Assembly (NCBI RefSeq): GCF_021155765.1
Contig: NC_060118.1
Location: forward strand, 4,650,001 to 4,714,000
DNA length: 64,000 nt
From: Diprion similis
Taxonomy: Eukaryota; Arthropoda; Insecta; Hymenoptera; Diprionidae
Reading direction: 5' to 3'
The notes under the pieces were generated by a model that was given only the letters and a program-made list of their open reading frames with translations, ran no database searches and was not told where the DNA came from. The position numbers and the translations under genes are program-made. Position 1 is the stretch's first letter. The number at the start of each line of letters is the position of its first letter. Of this stretch, positions 36,001 through 45,938 are shown piece by piece.

Positions 36001-38710
36001 AAGAGAATGATATTCTATAATTTTCTAACAATAAGTAAAATGACGTATAACTACTAAAAAAATCCAGTATCTTACGAAATAGCTAAGAATTTTCACGCTG
36101 TCTGTGTTATGCAATGGAATTTCATAAAAATTTGTGAAAACCTTTACATATTCTAAAATAAAATAGCCTTTTTTTAACACGACCTGAAATGGTTTAAAAA
36201 TTTTCTACGAAGAATGACTACCAGTCGCTACTTCTACAAAACATAATGTTCATAGAATTTTGAGAATACTTATCCTTAACTATGGATTTATACGACTCGC
36301 TTTAAAAGAACTAAAATATCTATGACAGTTCAAAAAGTTAAAAAATGATGGTATACAAACTCTTCCTAAGAAGAATTACTATCAGTCGCGCTAGTCAAAC
36401 TAACTGGAATCTCCGATCGTAAAAATTTGTGCAATTTGATAAATTTATACGGATCACTATAAAAATTGTAATATTTTCTACGAATTTGCAAGAGTTCTCT
36501 GTGAACATTATACAATCATGGAATAGAATTGCACAAAGTTTAGGTAGACGAGAAGTTTTACGCAAAAAGTATGATGCTTTAGAATTTTGTAGTAAAAATG
36601 ATATGGCGCTACTCATGCAAATAATCCGCGGATTTTTTTGGATTCATAGAATATATGTCCCTGGTAGAAATTACTGCACCTACAAATTTTTGTGCGAATT
36701 AATATATTTAATTAAATATAAGTATTTGCATCATACTCTATTCCATAATCGTACCATGTGTACTTGAATATTTATTGAGATAACCTGGTGAAAATAATAT
36801 CTACGCTAAACTACAAAACATTGCTGGTCGTTGAAAATTGTGAGAAATAGTTGTTTTTGTGCGGATTACTTGTAGATAACCGTGAAATATTACAAATTAA
36901 AAAATCAAATTAAAAAAATTTAAATAAAACTCCATGTATTCTCATAACAGAGTACGAATTTCTACGAAAACTTAAGGTAATCTACAATTTTCTTCAACAA
37001 AAATAAAAAACGTTCACCAGCCATAACATAAAATAATAATAAAATTCCGTAAACTTGTAGGATTGTACAAATTTTTATGGAAATCTATATCTTCGAATAA
37101 AAATTGGGAATTTTTGCAAATATCGAGATCTACAATTCGTAAACGAAAATATTGTTTTACATAGAATTTCGAAGAAAAATATGAATGTCTAAAAATTATT
37201 GTTGATAAGATTACAAATATGTACAAGAAAATCTAATGGGGTATTTTTTAACCACCACTAGACGTCGTATCTCTCGAACCAGGAAAACTAATTTCAGACA
37301 AGTTAAATACCGAGCAAAATTTGGTTCTACATTCGTAAGCTCTTCTCGTCTTTTAAGTATGATCTAGACGGATTTCGAGAATCTATCGAATATTTTCAAC
37401 TCATCTTGTCTCAATAGATGAGTCTTAGAAGAAACTTACATTTGTTATCAATTTAAGTTAGGAATTCAACGATATTCTACAACAAATCGCAAAATTCTGC
37501 AATCATTTGTAAAAAAAAAACTACGAACAGCTACGTAAAAGTTCAATAATTCACGGCAAAGTACGATGATCTCCGATAAAACTCTGTGTCAAAACTTCGC
37601 ACGTGTCCTTTGAAATGAAATTTGTAGATAGGTCTAGAAATTATTTCCACCTGTTAAATTACGTAGAATTATGAAAAACTACCATGACCTAAGAAAAAAA
37701 CTATGATATTCTATGAACAAAAATTAAGGCCTTAGGCCACCCTAGAGGCCGAAAAAAATAGGCTTTTTGGGAATTTTTTTCATAAATATTACGAAATAAA
37801 TCGAGATTATAGAAATGGTACTTTATTATACACATCATTAACTGCATACAATATTTTTTTTTGAGGCAATTTATTTCAAAATGGCGACGGTACAGCGTTT
37901 TTGCGACGACGTCTTTTTTTTCTATGCTCCACGGCTGGAATAACAGCTCCTGTAATTTAATGAATCATGATTAGGGCTTGAATTTTTTCGATTATATATA
38001 GTATAAGCTAGAGAAGTGCGTAGGATTATTTCGATATATTGATTTTTGACAAAATGGCGCACTTCTAAAGTGGAAAGTGAGAAATTTGCCTAAAATATTG
38101 TCAGATAATTGTTAATAACAAATGAACTATGCGATATAAAAAAAAAATCCTACGCACTTCTATAGACAATGTATTTTCGAAGATATATTCCAAATTTCAA
38201 GTCAATCGGTTGAAAATTGTCTGACTTATGTTTCCGGCCAACTACAAAAATGTAGTTTTGAGATAAACGCGTTTGAAGTTTTGAGTAGTAATTTTGCAAT
38301 ACCTTTGAAGTCGTCTGGTGCTTCTAACTCATGGCGATTCAATGGTCTTCGAAATATTTTTGGTCTCTTGTTGTTGCAAAACGACCTTTTTGTTCCTTTC
38401 TTCTCACTGTACACCACTTTATCACTCATTGTAAAAACAAATCAATAATTACACAGAAAAAAAAATGAAAGTTCACAGAAGTATCGAGAAAAACGAGTGT
38501 TCAAAGGTTTTTCCCGACCATAATCTTTTGGGACATCATTTTTGAGGTCCTAGGGGACCATTTAGAATTAGAAAAAAAAATCGATTTTTCAAAAATTCTA
38601 GGGTGGCCTAAGGCCTTAAGAAAAGTTCTACGTCGTTTGAATTCGCCTAATAAATCGTGCAAATTTTCGTAGAATATCGTAATAATTATTTACACCAAGG
38701 ACTTTAGATC
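36000..38710. repeat. Degenerate CTACGA/TAGAATTTT repeat region, interrupted by a MITE
   Basis: Words such as TTCTACGAA, GTAGAATT, CTACAAATTTT and CTACGTA recur on both strands throughout, without a clean period. Two pieces near 36,210-36,245 and 36,365-36,400 share AAGAATKACTAYCAGTCGC. The MITE at 37,724-38,619 sits inside it and the same vocabulary resumes afterwards. The stretch is probably an old, decayed satellite or nested repeat. The short frames here are repeat-derived. Confidence 0.45.
37724..38619. mobile_element. TTAA-flanked MITE (piggyBac-like ends), copy B
   Basis: TTAA is followed by GGCCTTAGGCCACCCTAG. The right end is its exact complement, CTAGGGTGGCCTAAGGCC followed by TTAA, so the inverted repeat is 18 perfect bases with TTAA at both borders. 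The element spans 896 bp. A shorter internal inverted repeat (AGAAGTGCGTAGGATT near 38,012 against AATCCTACGCACTTCT near 38,147) also folds. A 67-codon minus frame (38,429-38,226, start MSDKVVYSEKKGTKRSF) lies inside but lacks any transposase signature. Confidence 0.8.
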
Positions 38711-39453
38711 TAATCACAGAGTTTATGTTCGTCTGCTCGATGTGGTCTTGTATCAATTTTTCTCATATTGGAAAATGCTCGTGACGTCAGAGCCTGGTTG
38801 CCGGCGCCATTTTACTACATAACCTAAGTTTTTGATATTAATGGAGACAAATCGTAATTTTTGAGGTTCCAAATTACTCGTGTCACATAAATTAATGAAA
38901 CCTAATCAATAATATACCTCTTCTACCAATCACAAACGCAAAAACACAGTCAACGATCAGCTGTCATGTCAGCCTGATTGCATTAGTTTGATTTTTTTCC
39001 ACCAGATGACGCATTGCAATGTGACGATCCCAATACTGGGATTTATCGTACTTCTCACCCACTCTCATTTTATACGCACTGTTACGGATTGTAAACACTA
39101 TGCGGTCGCGCATGAGGGAACACATTCTTTTATTACGAGTGTTACAAGAAGACTTGTTTCTTACTCCTATTAACACGCACAAACTTTACTAAAAAAAATT
39201 CAAAGCCTTTACCCACGATAAAAATACTATTTATGTTTTTTACAAATACATCTATATGTTTTCAATTAGTGTTGTATATATATTCCGAATTGTTTCTATT
39301 TTAGTGTTTAATTTTTTTTTTTTTTTTTTTCTAAAGAGAATTAGAAACTAACAATTGGCAAATATAATTCAAATAAAAAAAATATTAGTATATTTTCACA
39401 CTTGTTTCCGCTCTAAATTTTCTATTATTCTTTTTGGGAATTTGTTATCTATA
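38620..39453. other. Non-coding region downstream of CIB2
   Basis: Contains a TGACGTCA word at 38,782-38,789 close to a GCGCCATTTTACTAC motif, and a poly-T run at about 39,311-39,331. On the minus strand this would hold the CIB2 3' untranslated region and polyadenylation site; no close AATAAA was seen. Confidence 0.4.
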
Positions 39454-42400
39454 TTAAATTCGAATGTGAAACGTAGCCAAAAAATCTGGGGCCCTTGTGA
39501 TGACGTGTTCGAATTCTAGATAAGATAGAGACCCGTCTCCATCGATGTCACTTTCCTCCAATACCTTGCGACAGATTGTGGCTACTTCCTCAGCACTGAG
39601 AGCTCCTCTGACTAATTGTCGACAAGTGCGTTCTAAGTCACCGAGTCCCAGCATTCCGTCTTCGTCAAAATCTGTAATTACGTGTACGCCTAACAGTGTA
39701 CTGTAATGAATGGATTACTATTTTATTTTACAGTAGTTTTTACGAATTGGCAACACGACGCAACGACTAACGTGTATTTAATTTTAAAAAAATAATTCTT
39801 AAAATCAATGTCAATTATATATCAATTTTGTAATATTTTTTACTCAAACATTCTTACCACTTACCATAAATTTTAAACGCGTAGAACACTTTCAAATCAC
39901 GTGACGCGTGTTCTGAAAATACGGACATCATCTCCAAGAATTCCTCGAAGCATATACCTTCGTCCAAACTCCATCCAGGATCTCGACACTTTGTGAAAAC
40001 TTCGGCAATCCGTTCCATAAAGGGATTTTCCTGAAATATTTGAGAAAAAAAATACGAAATAGTATACTGGATACGATCATATGAGGAAGCAGTAAGTATC
40101 ATAAAAAATTACATTTGTGGAAATCTTTGCTGTCTAGTATAATGCTTTCCCTGTTGATAGCTATACTAAAAAGCTTCGTGAAAACATATGCTGAGTGTGA
40201 AATAAAGTCAAGTCCATAAAATTTTGCCACTATAGAACAAGAAAAATTGAGCCGCCAGTAAAAAAAATATGTCCTCTGCATTTTCCATGTAGCTGGACGC
40301 AATGTTGGAAGTACCAAGTCATACTAGAGGAAAGGTACTCATTTGGTTGGAACGCACACTCGGGTTAAACAAATCTTTTCGACATTTTTTTTCTCGACAG
40401 TCACCGATACAACAAATCCCAAAATGTCATAAAATCTATACCAATTTTACAGCCTGAATCACGATTTTTTTTATGCAAAACTAGTAAAATAAATAAGTAA
40501 ATAAAACTCCTGAGATCAATTTTATCTCTCACACCAAATGAAGTCATCTATAAATTTGAAGCACCGTTCGTGACTTCTTTTTGGAGATTTTCTCATGTGC
40601 GATACGAAACTTATACAATAACAATAGGGGGTACAATAAACTAAAGAGCTGAATCATAGTGATATTATTTTTCGTAACAATGACAGAAAAATGCAATGAT
40701 AATACTGCTGTAAAAAATTTTTAAATATCGACAAAGGAAGAAACAATAACGATAAAAATTGTAACAATAGTCATAAAAACTATAGTAATCATGAAAGTAA
40801 TAAATAAATAGTAGTTTTATTCAACAATAAATCCACACAAGGCCGGAAAATTGTACGGCCGTCCTAGAAAAATTATTTTTTGTAACACATGTATCAAAAG
40901 TCCCTATTTCGGTGCGTGTAAAGTGTGTTCGAAGTAGAGCCTTTTATAAGGGTATGTACTGCGCATGCGTAGATTGACTAGTTACTTTTTGCGCGCAATT
41001 TTAACACTCTAGTTACTTTTGCGCACGCTTTTTTAACACTGTACTTACTTTTGCATACGCTTTTTTAACACTCTACCTACTTTTTTTGCACGCTTATCAG
41101 GCACCACATGAATTTTCCATTCACTCTTTACAAAAAACAGTATGCGACACTCGTGCAGAGCAAAGAGTATGGGACTTGACGATGGTTATGAAGTCAGTAG
41201 CACTCAGCCTAATTTGACTCGTGCAGCCAACTTCGTAACCTTCGTAAAAAGCCCTGCTCCTTACACTAGTATAAAAAATTACTATTTCGTTAAAGAAGCC
41301 TTAAGGTACACCATTATGGTCGCGTTTTTCAGCTGTAAAGTTGAACTTGAGCTCAATTGAACACCAGTTTCACCAAGATAGATATAATTCATTATGTTAC
41401 AATGATGCCAAAATATATCTCTTAAATGAAAAATAATATGTGAATGGGATCCTCAAATTTGAAAATATCAGTTAATCTATCTCACCTTCAGTTCCGGGAG
41501 ACGCGTAACGCACGATAAGGGCAGACGTAAGTTTGCTGCGTCTTGGGCTGACATCACTCGTGGTACAGTTCCTGGGTCACCCATGTCACGAAACCTTTTA
41601 TGAATCCTAGAAATGAGCAGAAATATTATAGTTATAATATGCGTTACGATATGTATACGCTAAGCATTCCAGATGATTTCAAGGAGCCACTGCAGACGCA
41701 TGCTTCCCTAACTTACGAATTAAGGGGCCTTACCAGTGTGACACTTTCAAAAAATCGACTTTTTTTTGGCTTATTCGATAGTTTATATCTTCAAAAATAT
41801 CCTGTGAAAGCGGCAAGGTCGTATCTTGAATAGTTTTTAAATGACAGCGTTCTAAAGAGCGACCGCTCGCAGGTATCAGCCGCTCCACTTGCCTATTTTA
41901 AACGCGTTTTTCTCGAAACGACATTTTTCAAAATTGCTGACATCATAACTCAAAGAGAATTTGACCGATCGACTTCAAAATGAAACTGAGTATTTTTGAG
42001 TATATTTACTATACAATGACGTACGATCTTTATAATTGGTTGAAAATTGTCAATTTGGCATCAAAAAAACGACCATTTTCTTACTCTAAAACACGACACT
42101 TTTTTCAGAACTACGCCATTTTGTTAATTTTTGATATTTTTCAAAAATCTTAGGTCATTGTATAGGAAATACCTTCAACTTCAATGAACTTTTTGAATTT
42201 TTTTGTTTGAGCTACTCATTCGGCCGGAATCATGTCAGCAGTTGGGGAAATTTTTTTTTGGCACCTCCGAAAACAGCACATAACTCTGTTATTTTTCAAT
42301 ATTTTTGTAAAAAAAAAAACTTAAAATATACCTGAAAATATACTTTATTATTTCCAAAAAAATTCAAAACATGCTATCGAGTACTTTCTTTTAAAAAAAT

Positions 42401-42959
42401 TCCCGAACATCGCCTAATTTTTCATGGGCTACACTGGTAAGGCCCCTTAAATGTCTTTTCATTTAATCACTGGTTACGTGAAAGTACATATTTCTAAAAG
42501 ACAAATGAATAAAAGCGATGTTAAAAATTTGAGCGTCCCATTTTTCGTAATATCAATGAAAACTTCTGAATTTTTACTAGCACTCTCAGAGCCGAAAAAT
42601 TTAATATCCCGAACAAATAAAATTCTTCAATATAATTAGGAAATACGAAAAAACCTTGCTGAAAAATAGCCGTCAAAAAGGAAGGCGACTTTTTTTGAAG
42701 TATTATAGTTCGTACAAGAAAACTTGATTTTTTTCAATTATGTTGCCAATATCTAGTATCACAATCATTATTAAAATTTTACACGCAAGTTTATTTGGTA
42801 AAGAGCACAGATATTATATTTTCAATGATAATGTAAAAAGCACATGACAATGTTTAATATCAAGTTGACAAACCTCAATATTTCTTTGCGGGTAAAAAAA
42901 GTACAATCTTGATAATCCTCGAGTTGTTCTTCGGTAAAAGTAGCTACTTTATTCCCCAT
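39454..42959 (-). CDS. Cib2: Calcium and integrin-binding family member 2 (CIB2) orthologue, EF-hand protein
   Basis: CIB2 is a small EF-hand calcium/magnesium sensor that acts at membranes; in vertebrates and flies it is needed for mechanosensory and photoreceptor function. The coding exons, read on the minus strand, are 42,959-42,874, 41,606-41,486, 40,030-39,865 and 39,671-39,454. They join in phase with GT-AG borders to give 196 residues (the family has about 187). The N terminus MGNK with Gly2 fits the N-myristoylation signal, followed by [15 protein letters not shown], typical of CIB2. The last exon holds two EF-hand loops: [12 protein letters not shown], with Asp instead of Glu at position 12 (seen in magnesium-preferring CIB loops), and the canonical [12 protein letters not shown]. 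The C terminus [11 protein letters not shown] is characteristic of CIB2. Intron 1 contains a TTAA MITE (41,720-42,450) and intron 2 a minisatellite. The start is the first ATG of exon 1. Confidence 0.93.
40980..41100. repeat. Minisatellite, about 31-32 bp unit, nearly 4 copies
   Basis: Units of the form AGTTACTTTTGCGCACGCTTTTTTAACACTCT follow one another with small differences (TACTTTTTGCGCGCAATTT, TACTTTTGCATACGCTT, TACTTTTTTTGCACGCTT). The array sits in CIB2 intron 2 and is preceded by a GCGCATGCGT word resembling an NRF1 site. Confidence 0.85.
41720..42450. mobile_element. TTAA-flanked MITE (piggyBac-like ends), copy C, in CIB2 intron 1
   Basis: The left end is TTAAGGGGCCTTACCAGTGT. The right end, reverse-complemented, has the same first 20 bases, and TTAA forms both borders. 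The length is 731 bp with no transposase. It lies wholly within intron 1 of CIB2, so it should be spliced out. Confidence 0.8.
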
Positions 42960-44837
42960 ACTTAACAAAATCTGGCGCTGCAGCGAACTGGGTATTTGAA
43001 TAAGTATGTAAGTATTTTCGATTATACTCGTAGTAAAACTTATCGAAATAATATCAATTAAATTAAAATTATTTAAGGTATATGACGTAAATTCAATAAA
43101 TAAATCAGAGTATCGCAACGATCTGTGACTGTGTCAAATTCCGAATACCGTCTGATTGTGATTCCGAAGGTGAGTCGAACGGCGCTCCCATTTTTGGCGG
43201 ATGCTCTGCCTCTCCCCTTAAGCTAATGATAACATCGATATTTAACCACACCCAAACCCTTCGTTTTTTTTCTCCATCGCATATTATTCTTTAGCTGCAT
43301 GCGATCCTTGCCTCAATCAACACAGAAATATTTATTACGGTTTGATTCAATATTATTACATATTTTCAGTCACAATCGTATTTTGATGATGAATTATGCA
43401 AATGCACAATAATTTACGGTGTCTGATAAAAATGTTTTGCATGATAATTACTCAAGCTTCAACTGCTTTTATAGTCTATTTGTAGGTTTTTATAACACCA
43501 GGGTTCACAGCGGTCTACTTGCTCAACAAAACTAACGAAAGCGACGCAAGAGTTATCAGAATCCCTTTAAAAGTGACTAATTGGTAGTAAAAATTACTCC
43601 AAAATTTAAATACTTCTGCGAATTGAGACACATTATTTTAAATTATGAAATCTAATGTTTAATGGTTATTCAGCTCTAAGCGTGTATAATATGTTATTCT
43701 TAGATCTTGCATTAATGATATTATCAAAAAAATATTAGCTAAAATTTTTAATTAAAAAAAAATCATGGACTCCTCAGTTGCATCGGTTCAGCTTGTTCTA
43801 TTCAGGCCATTAAATTCCAATATAATAAAGCATATAGAGCACCACTTTATAGACAGGGGCTGAAGCCCAAAAGCTTGGTAAAAAGTGGAAGATCAGGTTT
43901 CAGATATGCTGAAAAATTTTATATGTAAAAGCATGTGTCGAAAACAACTCATTTTCTGAAGTCGGAAAAAATTCAGTAAAATCTTGTGAAATGTAGCAAA
44001 ATTTTTTAACCCTGGCGCAATACCAAGTTTTTACAGCAGCAGAGGTTACGTTTAGAAACAGCACACATGTATTAAAAAAAAAATAACATAAATAATCCAC
44101 CTTTTACTAGCACTTTGATGAATGACACAAAATCTTTGATCACTATTGGGAGATGGATGATTTTTGTTATATTTGAAAAATATGTTGTTTCAAAATGTAA
44201 CCTCTGCTATTACGAAATCTTCATCTTCTACTGCGGCACAAAAATTTTGTTACCTTTTTCTGAATTACTTTCGATTTTAGTAAATGGCGCATTTGAAATA
44301 GTATATTGATTCATATATGAGACGGAATTGGTTGGAAAACTTGTTAAGAAATTATGTATTTGTTTTTCAATAAGTGCATTCAAGAAACAAGTTTGGGAGA
44401 TCTAAAACACGAAATTTCAATCTTGATCGAGACCTCGTGGAATACATCACATATAATCAGTATTCTTATATTTGAAAGAAGAGAAAGCATGAAAAATTGC
44501 GCGTTTTTGGCACAGAGATGGATTACAATCGATACCGTGAGTCTGGGCTTTGCAAAAGTTCGACGTTTTAGATGGGATACTAAATTTTCATCATAGAGGG
44601 TTTTCGGAAAAATTGATTAATATAATCAAAAAATAGTTTGAACAGGTGACTTTTTGTTGGAAAAGTGATAGAAAAGCGAGTTTGAAAAATTACTTGAATG
44701 TAATCATAAAAAGTTGAAAAGAATAATTTGATGTACAACTACAAGCAAAACATTAAAAGTTCGCCTAGCCTTCATCAATTTTTTTAGATGCATATTTAGG
44801 TAGCCTAAAACAAGTTTTATCACCCACACAACCTTCA
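42960..44837. other. CIB2 upstream region and intergenic DNA
   Basis: The 5' flank and untranslated leader of CIB2 probably lie within about 42,960-43,260, where composition is more balanced. The remainder is AT-rich. No gene is supported in the small frames at 43.9-44.6 kb. Confidence 0.4.
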
Positions 44838-45629
44838 TCAGGGTGGCGACTCGATTCCAATTTGAAAAATCCCTGACTTTTCCCTGTTTCCCTGACCAGT
44901 TTTCTCGCCAAATATACTAGAAATTTCGATTTTCATTAATTTTTTGGCATTAACCTAACTTCGCACTATTTTTCAAAAATGTTCGTACAACTACAAAATC
45001 AGACCAAGCATAAATGACAATTATCCATTCGAATTTCAAGAATTGAGTTCTCTACGTAGAGTTTTGATAATTGAAATTAGGGTAACGGTGGCGTTTTGAG
45101 GAATACATTTTTTCTCAACGTAAAATAACACTTTTTTCGATGTTAGTCGAGTATTTTTTCTTTAATCGTAGGCGTATGTGATTCCCTAAGACAAGTAAAG
45201 GGTGTCTCAAAATTCACGCAAGAAGTAATTTTGATAGAAAATCGAGCTTTATAATTAAAAACTTAAAATTTTTTATCGATTCATAAAGTATACATAGGGA
45301 AGCCACATTTATGCTGATTGTTGAAAGTTTCAACAAAGCAGTGCATATGTGCCAACAAAGCCTCCAGGAGACCATTCACCCGATATGCTATTCCATACAT
45401 GACCTTATACTGTGTACTTTATGAAGCAATAAAAAATGTACAGTTTTTAATTATAAACCTGTATTTTCTGTCAAAATTACTTTTTGCACGAATTTTGGAA
45501 CACCCTTTATTTTTATAATTTCCCTGAGCTGTACTGAATTCTCTGACAATTCCCTGACTTTTTCATGCCAAATGGAATTCTCTGACAATTCCAGCTTTTC
45601 TAGGTTTTCCAGAAGGGTGACCACCCTGG
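44838..45629. mobile_element. Interspersed repeat with CAGGGTGG ends, interrupted by a nested MITE
   Basis: The left end reads CAGGGTGGCGACTCGATTCC followed by CCCTGACTTTTCCCTG. The right end is the complement, with TTCCCTGACTTTTTCATGCC and finally GGGTGACCACCCTGG. The ends are inverted copies of CAGGGTGGYSAC. The frame on the minus strand containing LENLEKLELSENSIWHEK is translation of this repeat, a pattern often mis-annotated as protein in insects. A separate element lies inside. Confidence 0.65.
45198..45507. mobile_element. Tc1/mariner-type MITE nested in the 44.8-45.6 kb repeat
   Basis: TA then AAGGGTGTCTCAAAATTCACG on the left faces CGAATTTTGGAACACCCTT then TA on the right. The inverted repeats extend about 45 bases each (through AAGTAATTTTGA.AGAAAAT) with several mismatches. 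The TA target duplication and GGGTGT ends fit the Tc1/mariner superfamily. At 310 bp it cannot encode a transposase. Confidence 0.75.
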
Positions 45630-45841
45630 GACAATTCATGAGCCGTACTTGACAGCATAAAGATGACCAGAACATTATCAAAAGAAAATAAAGGTATAAA
45701 ACTGTTAAATAGAATGGTTAAAAAGACAATAATGCAATCGTTTTTATAAAAAGCACGTTTTATTATCGGTAAGCGTCTAGCAGCGAGTAAAAAATGTAAT
45801 ATAAAGTAAAAATATAATTATTTAATAAATACTAACGACGG

Positions 45842-45847
45842 TTTATT
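45842..45847 (-). terminator. Polyadenylation signal for misato
   Basis: The plus-strand TTTATT reads AATAAA on the minus strand, about 90 bases beyond the misato stop codon at 45,939-45,941. Confidence 0.45.
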
Positions 45848-45938
45848 GAACAACATTTAGGCGACAATTAATAGCCTCAAATTTTCAAATTTTTGCATAA
45901 CTCCAAAGCAGTGGGTTAATGAAAATACAGAGTACAAC

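Noticed and set aside
45451-45681. Minus-strand frame with LENLEKLELSENSIWHEK
   Set aside because: Translation of an interspersed repeat with CAGGGTGG ends, not a gene.
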